A DNA stretch of 64,000 bases, from assembly GCF_013348785.1 (NCBI RefSeq), contig NZ_CP054691.1, positions 3,596,001 through 3,660,000 of the forward strand, given 5' to 3'. Position numbers and translations under genes: made by a program. Positions 1 to 8,583 of this stretch are shown piece after piece. How positions within the stretch are numbered: position 1 is the first letter of the stretch; each line of letters begins with the position of its first letter. The notes below the pieces were generated by a model. That model was not told the origin of the DNA and did not search any database. It saw nothing but the letters and a program-made list of their open reading frames with translations. This DNA comes from Gordonia sp. X0973 (lineage in GTDB: Bacteria; Actinomycetota; Actinomycetes; Mycobacteriales; Mycobacteriaceae).

Positions 1-1
1 C

Positions 2-1237
2 GAGGCGACGATCATCGGAACACCCCACCGCGGCAGCGCGCTGGGCGCAGGGTTCGCCAACGGCGAGTTGATCAACGCCCTGGACTTCGACGCGATCCTG
101 CCGCCCGGACATGTGGTGCCGTACGTGCTGCCCGGGGCGCTAGCCGTCGCCGAGGCAGAGCGCTCGGCAGGCACCGAGCTGATCGTCGCCGTCGCCGTCG
201 CCCACGAGATGAGCAACCGCTTCGGTAAAGCGATGGACTATCACCGCGAGGTGACCGAGGACGGGCAGATCCACACCGCCCGCGTGCTCGGGTTCAGCTC
301 AACGATCTTCGGCGCGACCGCCGCCGTCGCGCGCCTGCGCGGGAGCGGCCGGGCGACGACGACCGACGCGCTAGCACTCGCGCCGACGATCGCACCCCCG
401 AACACCATGCGCTCATGGTTCGCCCACACACCGTCGACGACGTTCAAGTACCTGATGGCCGGCGCGCTGGTCCAGTCCGCGTTCTGCGCCCACGATATGG
501 CCGCCCTCGGGCACCGCGGTGATCACCATGTACTCGACGATGCGGACCACGGCTACGCCGCCTTCATCGCCTCGGGGCGGTGGGAGCCCTGCGCAATCAC
601 CTCCGACCTCGGGACCCGGTGGGGCTTTCCGGCGGAGCAGGCCTACAAGCCGTACCCCCATTGCCGCGTCCTGCACGGCCTGCTCGACCTGGTGACCGCC
701 GTCGCCGATGAACACAATCTGGCACCCGCGCAGATCGACAAGATCGAGGCCTGGGGGGAGGCGTGGGTCGAACACCCGATTTGGGAGAACCGCAGCATCG
801 ACCACCCCGTCGACGCCCAGTTCAGCATCGGCCACGGGCTGGCACTCGGTGCGCACCGGGTCCCGCCCGGTCCGCAGTGGCAACGCAACGAGACCGTGCA
901 GTCCGAATCGGTCCTGGCACTGATGGACCGGGTCGAGTTCCACCCGCATCCGGAGTGGGCCGTGCAGTACCGTAAGGACCACTCCCAACGCCCGTCGAAG
1001 GTGACCATCACCGCGCGCGGCCAGCAGTTCACCGCCGAAGGACGCGTCCCCAAGGGCAGTCCCTCGGCCGACCCGGCAACGACAATGTCCTGGGATGAGC
1101 TGGTCGACAAGTTCGCCGTCAACTGCGCTGGACGACTCTCCGGCCGGCAGGTCGACCGGACGGTCGAGCTGGTCGCAAACCTTGAGAACCTAGACCACGC
1201 CGACACTCTCATGGCCGAGGTAGCGGCGCGAACCTAG
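2..1237 (+). CDS. MmgE/PrpD family protein, 5' end cut by window
   Basis: The reading frame is open from the first base, so the N-terminus (roughly the first 60-70 residues of the family) lies outside the window; 411 residues are visible. The protein aligns by eye with the second MmgE/PrpD gene at 1519-2937: both share LPPGH near the start, a GATAAV segment, the SxxFKYL/TIKYQ helix and a PYPHCRVxH motif. The family includes 2-methylcitrate dehydratase, cis-aconitate decarboxylase and iminodisuccinate epimerase, so the exact reaction cannot be named. It converges on a broken alcohol dehydrogenase, the two stop codons overlapping at one CTAG. Substrate unknown. Confidence 0.85.
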   Translation, partial: EATIIGTPHRGSALGAGFANGELINALDFDAILPPGHVVPYVLPGALAVAEAERSAGTELIVAVAVAHEMSNRFGKAMDYHREVTEDGQIHTARVLGFSSTIFGATAAVARLRGSGRATTTDALALAPTIAPPNTMRSWFAHTPSTTFKYLMAGALVQSAFCAHDMAALGHRGDHHVLDDADHGYAAFIASGRWEPCAITSDLGTRWGFPAEQAYKPYPHCRVLHGLLDLVTAVADEHNLAPAQIDKIEAWGEAWVEHPIWENRSIDHPVDAQFSIGHGLALGAHRVPPGPQWQRNETVQSESVLALMDRVEFHPHPEWAVQYRKDHSQRPSKVTITARGQQFTAEGRVPKGSPSADPATTMSWDELVDKFAVNCAGRLSGRQVDRTVELVANLENLDHADTLMAEVAART

Positions 1238-1501
1238 TCGTGGACGATGATCCCGCGGATGACCTTGTCGTCGGCGACGCCGACGGTGACCAGCGCCTGG
1301 TCAGCACCCTCACCCCTCGTGGCCGGCGATGATCGGGAAGCGCGGAATGATGAAGCCGTCGATCAGGTGCCAATCGGAGTGACAGAGCCCCGACGTGACG
1401 TATTTGATGTGGACCTCGTTCTGCCCCGGTTCGTCGAAGTCGAGTTCGACGATCTCGAACTCCTTGACGCCTTCATCAAGGACGGTGGCTCGCGTGGTCA
1501 T
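1234..1501 (-). pseudogene. Remnant of NDMA-dependent-type alcohol dehydrogenase
   Basis: The ATG at 1501 opens a normal N-terminus of a zinc alcohol dehydrogenase of the NDMA/mycothiol-associated type: GLCHSDWH carries the first zinc cysteine, followed by IAGHEG. The frame then stops at 1310. In the next frame the sequence continues EGADQALVTVGVADD, which resembles the middle of the family, then IRGIIVHD, which resembles its extreme C-terminus. Only about 90 of roughly 370 residues remain, so the gene has lost its core in one or more internal deletions and has a frameshift near 1312-1318. It would have been the last gene of the operon. Confidence 0.75.
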
Positions 1502-1518
1502 TCCCGTCTTGCGGACTC

Positions 1519-2937
1519 CTATCGGGGCGCCAGCAGCTCGAGGATCGTCGCGACGTTGTCGACGCCGGTCAGGGCGTACGCCGCGTCGACGACCGTCTTG
1601 CGCTCGGTCTCGGCGACCACCCCGTCGACGTTGTGGCTGAACTTCGCGATCAGTTGCTCGTCGGTCATGTAGGTCTCCGGGTCCTTCGACGGCGAGCCCT
1701 TGGGGTAGGCGCGCTCGCCGGTGAAGACCTTGCCGTGGGCGCGGACCTCCACCTTCGACACACGGGCGGCCGGGTCCTTGGCCAGGGCGGCGGCGTGATC
1801 CGGGTGCGGCTCGAAGTGACTGCGCTCGGTCAGCGCGAGCACCGAGGGGCGCAGCACGGCCTCGAGCGTCTGCCAATCCTTGCCCGGCGGGATGCGGTGC
1901 GCGGCCATAGCCAGGCCGTGGGTCATGGAGAACTGCGCGTCGCGCGGGTTGGTGATGTTTTCGTTCAGCCAATTCGGCTGCAGGACGAAGCTCTCGCCCC
2001 ACGCGGTGATCGATTCGATGTCCTCGGGCGCGAGGTCCTGCTCGTCGACGATCTCGGTGAGCGCGTCGAAGATGGCGTGCATGACGCGGCAGTGCGGGTA
2101 GGGCTTGAACGACTGGAACGGCGTGAAGGTCCACTTCTGCCCGAGTCCGTCGGTGATCGGCGCCGGTTCCCACCGCGAGGTGCCGATGAAGCGCGGCCAC
2201 CCGAACTCCCGGTCGTCGAGGAGTTGCCGGTCCCCGGTGTGGCCGAGTTCGGCGAGGCTGGCCGCGGTCAGCGCGGTGAAGGCCATCTGTCCGGCCAGCT
2301 GGTACTTGATCGTGGTCGAGGGGGCGTGCATCATCCAGGATCGCTGGAAGTTCACCGGCGACGAGCAGCCGGCGATCCCCAGCGCGTCGGCCATCGTCTC
2401 CGCGTCGAATCCCTTGATCTTGCCGACCGCGGCGGTCGCCCCGAACAGGGTGCTGGCGTAGCCGATGACCTTCGGGATGACGACGACGCCGTCCTTGATG
2501 TCGCGCAGGTAGTCGGTGCACTTGCCGATCCGGTAGGACATCTCGTGTCCGATGGCCAGCGCCTCGAGCAGGGTGGCGCCGGAGGCGCCGGTGGCCTCGG
2601 CGAGCGCGAGGGCCCCCGGCACGACGTAGGGGGTGACGTGGCCGGGGGGCAGCACGGCGTCCTGGTCGAGGGCGTTGACGAGTTCGGCGTTGGCGAAGGC
2701 GGCGCCGAGGTGCGAGACCTTCTCGCGGGTGCCGATCACCGACGATTCGGGGGTGCCGGCACCGATGACCCGGCCGTGGGCGACACCGCGCTGGGCGCCC
2801 TCGTCGTCGAGCGAGGCCACCGCGCACCCGAGGGTGTCGAGGAGGATGCGCTGCGACTCGTGTACGACGTCGTCGGGTAGGTCCGTCGCCGTTACCTCGA
2901 CGGCGAACCGCGCCAATTGCTCGATCAGGGTGGTCAT
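1519..2937 (-). CDS. MmgE/PrpD family protein (dehydratase/epimerase fold)
   Basis: A 472-residue protein, the usual length for the family. It has the helical N-terminal half typical of MmgE/PrpD (LARFAVEVTATDLPDDVV, then LLDTLGCAVAS), the central LPPGH and KPYPHCRVMH motifs, and a C-terminal alpha/beta domain. The ATG at 2937 is preferred because GAGCGAGG lies just upstream. The family covers 2-methylcitrate dehydratase and related dehydratases or epimerases; the substrate is not evident. It lies downstream of a sugar-type ABC transporter with lactonase-like propellers, so a role in breaking down the imported compound is a reasonable inference. A paralogue is convergent at 2-1237. Confidence 0.88.
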   Translation of the reverse strand: MTTLIEQLARFAVEVTATDLPDDVVHESQRILLDTLGCAVASLDDEGAQRGVAHGRVIGAGTPESSVIGTREKVSHLGAAFANAELVNALDQDAVLPPGHVTPYVVPGALALAEATGASGATLLEALAIGHEMSYRIGKCTDYLRDIKDGVVVIPKVIGYASTLFGATAAVGKIKGFDAETMADALGIAGCSSPVNFQRSWMMHAPSTTIKYQLAGQMAFTALTAASLAELGHTGDRQLLDDREFGWPRFIGTSRWEPAPITDGLGQKWTFTPFQSFKPYPHCRVMHAIFDALTEIVDEQDLAPEDIESITAWGESFVLQPNWLNENITNPRDAQFSMTHGLAMAAHRIPPGKDWQTLEAVLRPSVLALTERSHFEPHPDHAAALAKDPAARVSKVEVRAHGKVFTGERAYPKGSPSKDPETYMTDEQLIAKFSHNVDGVVAETERKTVVDAAYALTGVDNVATILELLAPR

Positions 2938-2956
2938 GGTGAAACCTCGCTCCACA

Positions 2957-3004
2957 TTCTCAATGTTCTCTACATAATATATTTTTGATACCCGCATGGG
3001 TACC
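2957..3004 (-). promoter_or_regulatory. AT-rich leader with palindrome upstream of MmgE/PrpD gene
   Basis: The 86-bp gap between the nitroreductase stop and the PrpD start is unusually AT-rich for this genome. On the minus strand it reads AAAAATATATTATGTAG, with TATTAT (2974-2979) as a possible -10, followed by a small palindrome ACATT-GAG-AATGT (2957-2969). An imperfect TACCC...GGGTA palindrome lies further upstream (about 2989-3003). This suggests an internal promoter with an operator; no regulator can be assigned. Confidence 0.35.
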
Positions 3005-3023
3005 GCTTGTTGCCTCGAGGGCG

Positions 3024-3720
3024 CTATCCGTCGACGAAGCGGACCACGTCGCCCACCGACGCGCGTGAGGTGCGATAGCCGTTCGCCGGATGCCCCTCGT
3101 CGGAGTAGCCGAAGGAGATCCCCATCAGGATCTTGCGGTCGGCCGGGATGTCGAAATACTCCCGCAGGAACGGGCTCTGCATGGCGAGTGCCGCCTGCGG
3201 GATCGCGGCGATGCCCCGACTCTCCGCCGCGTACAGGAAGGTCGCGGCGTAGAGGCCCGCGTCCACCGCGCCGTACACCCGCTGCTCGGCGTCGGTCGTG
3301 ATCAACGCCAGATGCGGGGCGCCGAAGAACCGGAAGTTCTCCGCGGCCTGCGCCGCCGAGGCCATCCGGTCGCCGCGCCGCACCCCGACCGCCTCGTACA
3401 GCTGCCAGCCGGGCTTCGCGCCGCCGCTCCCGGTACACCCCGGTGTATTGCTCGGGACCGTCGAACTCCAACTCCTCCGGCGACCCGGCCAGCACGTGCG
3501 CGTACAGGGCGTCGCGCAGCCGATCGGTCGCCGCACCGCTGGTGAGGATCACCTCCCACGGCTGGGTGTTGCACCACGACGGGGCGCGCTGGGCGGACTC
3601 GAGCAGCTCCACGATCTCGTCGCGCGGCACCTGCTCGGCGGTGAACGCCCGACAGCTGTGTCGCTGCTGCAACAGGCGGTCGAAGGCGTCCACCCGATCT
3701 GATTCGGCCACGTCGGTCAA
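3024..3720 (-). pseudogene. Nitroreductase family protein, frameshifted
   Basis: Two overlapping frames together encode a normal nitroreductase of about 230 residues. The N-terminal part holds RHSCRAF and APSWCNTQPWEV (FMN-binding region). The C-terminal part, in the next frame, runs from GWQLYEAVGV through GISFGYSDEGHPANGYR. The junction is near 3415-3430, where a one-base insertion in GCGAAGCCCGGCTGG would explain the shift. The start is probably TTG at 3720, overlapping the TGA of the upstream ATPase gene (TTGA), which implies translational coupling; GTG at 3711 is an alternative. Either the gene is broken or this is a sequencing error. Family enzymes reduce nitro or enone compounds with FMN and NAD(P)H. 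Confidence 0.72.
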
Positions 3721-5243
3721 TGTACCGCCGCGAACATCAATCGGTCCTCGGTCGCCTCGTCCGGGGCGAACTCGGCCGCCACCGTCCCGTTCTTCACCAC
3801 CAGCACCCGGTCGGACAACGCCTGGATTTCGGGGATGTAGGAGGAGATGACGATGACCGCGACCCCGCTGTCGGCCAGCTCGCGCAGCTTGGCGTGGATC
3901 TCCGGGATGGTGCCCAGGTCGACGCCGCGCGTCGGCTCGTCGATGATCGCGACGAGCGGCTGACGGGTCAGCCCCTTGGCCAACACGACCTTCTGCTGGT
4001 TGCCGCCGGAGAGTTCCTCGACGGTCGCCTTCGACGGCTCCAGGGTGCGCACGTCGAACTGCTTCACGTACTTGTCGGCGACCTGACCGCGCTCGCGCGG
4101 CCGGATCATCGGCGGCAACCACTTCGCCGAGCACAGATGCCCGAGGTAGATGTTCTGCGAGATGGACAGGTGGCTGAAGAATCCGGCCGCCTTGCGGTCC
4201 TCGGTGATGTAGACGATCCCGGCCTTGCGGGCGTGCCGCGGCGTGCGGAACCGGACCTCCTTGCCCATCAGCCGCGTCTTGCCGCCGCGCAGTCGTCGCC
4301 GCTTGGTGATGCCGGCGATGATCTGCGAGACCTCGCTGCGCCCGGCGCCGACCAGCCCGTACAGGCCGACGATCTCCCCGGCATACGCCGAGAACGCCAT
4401 GTTGCGGACCACCGGCAACAGGGTCAGATCCTCCACCTGGAGTGCGGGCAGGGCGTCGCGCTCGCGGTTCGGCAGGACCCGGCCCATCTCGACGGTGCGG
4501 CCGACCATCATGCGCACGATCGTCTCGTGGTCGAAGTCGGCCTTCTCCACGGTGCCCTGGGCGACGCCGTCGCGCAGCACCGTGATCCGGTCGGCCTGCT
4601 CGAACGCCTCGTCGAGCATGTGGGTGATGAAGATGACCCCGATCCCGCGGCGCCGCAGGCTCTGCATCGACATGAACAGCTGCAGCCGCTCCTCCGGGGT
4701 CACCGAGGCCGTCGGCTCGTCGAGGATGACGACCTTCGCCTCGCGGTGCACGGCGCGCGCGATCTCCACCATCTGCTTCTGCCCGATGCCGAGCGTGCCG
4801 GCAACGGCGTCGGGACGGATGTGGAAGTTATGCGATTCGAGCAGTTCGCGGGCCTTCACGTTGAGCTTGCCGAGGTTGTTGAACACGTCCTCGTCGCCGA
4901 GGAACAGGTTCTGGGCCACGGTCATCGTGTCGACCAGCGACCCCTCCTGATAGACCATCGCGACGCCCGCCTCGGTGGAGTCGCGCGGCGCGGTGAAGTT
5001 CCGCTCCTGGCCCTCCACCAGCAGCTTTCCGCTGTCGTGCGAGATGGCGCCGGAGATGATCTTCACCAGGGTGGACTTGCCCGCGCCGTTCTCGCCGACG
5101 AGGGCGTGGATCTCGCCGGGCAGCACGTCGAAGCTGACGTCGCTGAGCGCGTAGGTGCCGCCGTACCGTTTGCTGACCTCGTGCAGGGCGATGACCGGGG
5201 TGCCGGTCTTCGCGGTGGGTTCTGCGGTGGATGGTTGTGCCAT
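3717..5243 (-). CDS. CUT2-type sugar ABC transporter ATP-binding protein
   Basis: A 508-residue protein with two fused nucleotide-binding domains, as in RbsA, MglA and XylG. The first domain has Walker A GENGAGKST, signature LGIGQKQMVEIARA and Walker B VVILDEPTAS. The second has a degenerate Walker A (GLVGAGRSE), signature LSGGNQQKVVLAKG and IIDEPTRGVD, the pattern normal for this class. The ATG at 5243 has GAGG eight bases upstream; a further in-frame ATG at 5261 overlaps the upstream stop (ATGA). It should energise uptake together with the two permeases and the lipoprotein encoded upstream. Substrate unknown, probably a sugar or polyol-like molecule. Confidence 0.93.
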   Translation of the reverse strand: MAQPSTAEPTAKTGTPVIALHEVSKRYGGTYALSDVSFDVLPGEIHALVGENGAGKSTLVKIISGAISHDSGKLLVEGQERNFTAPRDSTEAGVAMVYQEGSLVDTMTVAQNLFLGDEDVFNNLGKLNVKARELLESHNFHIRPDAVAGTLGIGQKQMVEIARAVHREAKVVILDEPTASVTPEERLQLFMSMQSLRRRGIGVIFITHMLDEAFEQADRITVLRDGVAQGTVEKADFDHETIVRMMVGRTVEMGRVLPNRERDALPALQVEDLTLLPVVRNMAFSAYAGEIVGLYGLVGAGRSEVSQIIAGITKRRRLRGGKTRLMGKEVRFRTPRHARKAGIVYITEDRKAAGFFSHLSISQNIYLGHLCSAKWLPPMIRPRERGQVADKYVKQFDVRTLEPSKATVEELSGGNQQKVVLAKGLTRQPLVAIIDEPTRGVDLGTIPEIHAKLRELADSGVAVIVISSYIPEIQALSDRVLVVKNGTVAAEFAPDEATEDRLMFAAVH

Positions 5244-5257
5244 TGTCCCGTCCTCGT

Positions 5258-6367
5258 TCATTCGGTCTTGTCGGTGTTCGCGTCGATCTCGACGAGGTTG
5301 CCGTAGCCCTGCGCCGCGAGCACGACGACGCCGTCGCGCGCGGTCACCCCGGTCATGCCGTGCCGCGGGCTGTCCACCCGCGAGTGCAGGCTGTCGACGA
5401 CGCGACCGTCGGGGTCGATCCGGAAGACGATGCCGCAGCTGCGCGCCGGCGCCCAGCTCTTGACCTCGCCCTCCACGCGCAACTGCCCCATCTGCATCGT
5501 GTCGGTGAGCGGGTTCTTCACCGCCAGGCGCGGGACGAACCAGTCGTCGGGGCGCACCGTGGCCATCATGTCGGCGACGAATTCGTGCTCGTCGAGCAGC
5601 AGTTCGGTCATCCGGTTGCGGACGTAGGGCGCCACCACCCAGATGTCGTCGCCATCGACGCAGATCCGGCCCGGGTACAGCGGCAGGTTCTCGGCCAGCA
5701 TCGAGCCGGTCGACGCGAGTGCGTGCGGCTCGCGCAGCTCCACCTGGTGCGCCAGGCTCAGCGAGAGCAGGACTGCCCCCGACGGCATGACGGCGACGCC
5801 CGAGGGCCAGGCCAACCCGTCGTCGAGCACGCTCGCGTGGCCGCCGGCGACCTCGACGAGCGCCCCGGTGCTGTCGTCGGTCAGCAGGGCGCGCGCCCAC
5901 TCGTCTGCTCCGTACTTTCGCGAGCCGACGGCGGCGTACAGCTTCCCGTCTCCAGCCGCGGCCAGCGCCGTGACGCAGTCGCGGAGGATCTCGTCGGTAC
6001 ACAGGTCGTCGACGACGCCACCGGCATCACCGCCGGACGGCGCGATCGAGACGATCCCGCGCCCGGACACCGCGGCGACGATCCGGGTGCCGTCCGCGGC
6101 GATCGCCGTGATCGGGCTGCCCGCGTCGACGATTCGCCGCACCTGCCCGCCGGCCAACGAGTACACCACGGACCCGACGGTGAACACGAGGTCGCCGGCT
6201 GCGTCGCGCAGCACGTCGTCGGGGTGCGTCTCGCGGTCGCCCAGGAGATCCTTCGCGTCGTCGAGACGGGTGTTCAACCGCAGCCCGGCGTCCATCGGGG
6301 GGACGGTTCGGTGGTGACCCCAGTTCGGGTTGACCCACTCCTTGAGGGTGTCCAGCATGCCGCTCAT
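5258..6367 (-). CDS. SMP-30/strictosidine-synthase-like beta-propeller protein
   Basis: A 369-residue protein with repeated propeller-blade patterns such as ITAIAADGTRIVAAVSGRG, SGVAVMPSGAVLLSLS and PGRICVDGDDIWVVAP. It resembles the C-terminal half of the fusion protein encoded immediately upstream. There is no signal peptide, so it should act in the cytoplasm. The families concerned include gluconolactonases and strictosidine-synthase-like lactonases or esterases. Its ATG overlaps the stop of the fusion gene (ATGA), so the two are translationally coupled. Presumably it hydrolyses a lactone or ester form of the imported substrate; this is inference from context. Confidence 0.75.
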   Translation of the reverse strand: MSGMLDTLKEWVNPNWGHHRTVPPMDAGLRLNTRLDDAKDLLGDRETHPDDVLRDAAGDLVFTVGSVVYSLAGGQVRRIVDAGSPITAIAADGTRIVAAVSGRGIVSIAPSGGDAGGVVDDLCTDEILRDCVTALAAAGDGKLYAAVGSRKYGADEWARALLTDDSTGALVEVAGGHASVLDDGLAWPSGVAVMPSGAVLLSLSLAHQVELREPHALASTGSMLAENLPLYPGRICVDGDDIWVVAPYVRNRMTELLLDEHEFVADMMATVRPDDWFVPRLAVKNPLTDTMQMGQLRVEGEVKSWAPARSCGIVFRIDPDGRVVDSLHSRVDSPRHGMTGVTARDGVVVLAAQGYGNLVEIDANTDKTE

Positions 6368-8568
6368 CGCGCCGCCTCCGCCGTCTTGGCCGTCGTGGCC
6401 GGAGCCACGCCCGGCACGAGGTTGGTATCGATCGTCCCGACCTCGCTGGGGTCGAGTTTCATCTTGCCGATGCGGTTGTTGCTGACCCCGCAGAGGTAGA
6501 GGTAGCCGTCGTTCTCCTTGACGCCGGTCACCATCGGGTAGTTCTCGAGGTCCTTGTCCCACAGGGTGGTCAGGATCTCCCCGGAGTCGCTGAACTTGAT
6601 GACGCACGCGGTGTTGAACTGCGGTGCGATCCAGTTGTCCAGCGGCATCTCCCGCGTCATCCGGCGCCGCACGTCGGGGTAGCGGTTGAGCAGGTCCGAC
6701 ATCTCGGTCCGCAGCGCCACCAGCGGCAGCCAATAGTTGCCGTCCGACGAGCGGCACATGTTGTCCGGGTAGCCCGGGAGGTTCTCCAACACCGGCTCCA
6801 ACTGACCCTCCTTGGGGCCGGAGATCCAGAGCCGGTCGACCCGCGCGAGGCCGGTCGAGGCGACGAGGATCGACTGCCCGTCGTGGGCGGTGACGATCCC
6901 GTTGGGGAACACGTAGTTGTCGATGACGACCTCGGCCTTGCCCTCCGGGTCGATGCGGATGATCCGGCCGTTGTCGCGGAACTCGACCAGCTCCAGTTGG
7001 AACTCGGTGGTGTTGTTGCGCGTCGAGAAGTCCGAGCAGTAGATCGAGCCGTCCGGCGCGACGTCGAGGTCGTCGATGGCGCGCAGGCCGGAGTCGTCGA
7101 TCAACGAGAGCGGGCTGCGCTTGGTCTGGGTGGCGATCACCTCGTAGTTGCCGTCCATGTCGATCCGGTACACGCCGATGCCGCCGACGGCGACGACGAG
7201 ATTGCCGTCCCGGTCGAATTTGTGGCCACAGGGGAAGCCACCGGTGCGCGAGAAGATCTCGCCCTCGGTGTCCTCGATCCCGCGGAACTTCCACACCCAG
7301 CCGCGCTGGTCGCCGCAGTAGACGTTGCCGTCGTTGTCGACCGCGCAGTCCTCCGCGCCGCGGATCTTGCCGAGGCCGAGCGGCGGGGCGACGGTCAGCT
7401 TGCTGTTGGGCGTCCACACCGTTCCCGGCGCGGTGACGTCGAGCAACGGGCCCAGCTTCTGCCTGGCCGGGTCGAGCTTGAGCTTCTCCACCGCGCGCTG
7501 GCGGTACTTACCCCATTTGAGGTCGAGGATGGTGAAGACCAGCAGTACCGCGGCGAGGACCACCGAGAACAGCGGTCCCTGCGCGCCGACGGTGGCCTGC
7601 TGCAGGATCGCGACGACGAAGACGCCGACGGTCGCGCGCAGCACCGAGCCACGGCCACCGGAGAGCGACACCCCGCCGAGCACCACCGCGGTCAGCACGG
7701 TGATCTCCCAGCCCGAGCCCAGGTTCGGGTCGGTGCGGGAGTTGATCGTCTGGTAGATGAGGGCCGCGGCGCCGGCGAGGGCACCGGAGAGCACATAGCT
7801 CCAGAAGGTGACCTTGGTGACCGGGATGCCGTTGCGCCGGGCCGAGCGGCGGTCCGAACCGGTCGCGGTGACCCACCAGCCCCACCGGGAGCGGGTCAGG
7901 CAGACGTGGGCGACGATCAGCACGATCAGGAAGATGAACCAGCAGGTGTGCAGTCCGAGGATGCGCCCGTTGCCGAGGAAGTCCCAGACGGCGCTGGTCT
8001 CCCCCTTGCCGCCGATGGTGTTGGCGGTGGCGGTCTGCAGGACGCGGGCCGCACCGCCGAAGGCGACCAGGGTGACCAGGGTCGTGATGAACGGCCGCAT
8101 CCGCACGATGGCGATGAAGTAGCCGTTGACGGCCCCGAGGAGGCCGCCGACGATCGGCGCGAGGATCGCGACGAGCACCGGCGGCACACCCCAGGAGTGC
8201 CAGGCCGCGAGAGATCCGAGCCCGACGAAGGCGACGATGGATCCCACTGACAGGTCGATGCCGCCACCGACCAAAACGATCGTCATTCCGATCGCGATCA
8301 ATCCGTAGATCGCGACACTGTCCATGATCAGGCCGGCGTTGTCGGCGCCGACGTTGGTCGTCGCGAGAACGTAGATGGAGAGGGCCAGGGCCAGGATCAG
8401 TGGCACCGCGCCTTCCATCCAGCGCTTCCCGAACAGTTCGGAGATGTTTCGGTACGGGGCGAAACGGTCGAGGAACCCGCCCCCGGTGAGAGGGAAGGCG
8501 TCGATACCGCGCCGCAGCGGCGAACCGCCGCGGCGCAGCGACACCGACCCGTCAGTGGTCGTCGTCAT
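6364..8568 (-). CDS. ABC sugar permease fused to strictosidine-synthase-like propeller
   Basis: A single 734-residue frame with two unrelated halves. Residues about 50-350 form an RbsC-type permease with many hydrophobic helices and the family loops GGGIDLSVGSIVAFVG and VLGGVSLSGGRGSV. A linker (about 351-400) leads to a propeller at about 400-720, with AEDCAVDNDGNVYCGD, DDLDVAPDGSIYCSD, FPNGIV and LPGYPDNMCRSSDGNYW, which match the strictosidine-synthase/APMAP-like family. There is no stop codon or start-like signal at the junction, so this looks like a true fusion. The propeller would probably face the cytoplasm at the mouth of the transporter, coupling uptake to hydrolysis or sensing. An unusual architecture. 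Confidence 0.85.
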   Translation of the reverse strand: MTTTTDGSVSLRRGGSPLRRGIDAFPLTGGGFLDRFAPYRNISELFGKRWMEGAVPLILALALSIYVLATTNVGADNAGLIMDSVAIYGLIAIGMTIVLVGGGIDLSVGSIVAFVGLGSLAAWHSWGVPPVLVAILAPIVGGLLGAVNGYFIAIVRMRPFITTLVTLVAFGGAARVLQTATANTIGGKGETSAVWDFLGNGRILGLHTCWFIFLIVLIVAHVCLTRSRWGWWVTATGSDRRSARRNGIPVTKVTFWSYVLSGALAGAAALIYQTINSRTDPNLGSGWEITVLTAVVLGGVSLSGGRGSVLRATVGVFVVAILQQATVGAQGPLFSVVLAAVLLVFTILDLKWGKYRQRAVEKLKLDPARQKLGPLLDVTAPGTVWTPNSKLTVAPPLGLGKIRGAEDCAVDNDGNVYCGDQRGWVWKFRGIEDTEGEIFSRTGGFPCGHKFDRDGNLVVAVGGIGVYRIDMDGNYEVIATQTKRSPLSLIDDSGLRAIDDLDVAPDGSIYCSDFSTRNNTTEFQLELVEFRDNGRIIRIDPEGKAEVVIDNYVFPNGIVTAHDGQSILVASTGLARVDRLWISGPKEGQLEPVLENLPGYPDNMCRSSDGNYWLPLVALRTEMSDLLNRYPDVRRRMTREMPLDNWIAPQFNTACVIKFSDSGEILTTLWDKDLENYPMVTGVKENDGYLYLCGVSNNRIGKMKLDPSEVGTIDTNLVPGVAPATTAKTAEAAR

Positions 8569-8583
8569 GGTGAACTCGAATCC

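Noticed and set aside
1519..4134. A single 871-residue protein joining nitroreductase and MmgE/PrpD
   Set aside because: The continuous frame passes out of phase through the 3' half of the nitroreductase. The PrpD part has its own ribosome-binding site and AT-rich leader, so these are two genes.
4225..4950. Plus-strand frame of 241 codons over the ABC ATPase gene
   Set aside because: Serine/arginine-rich shadow of a strongly supported minus-strand gene.
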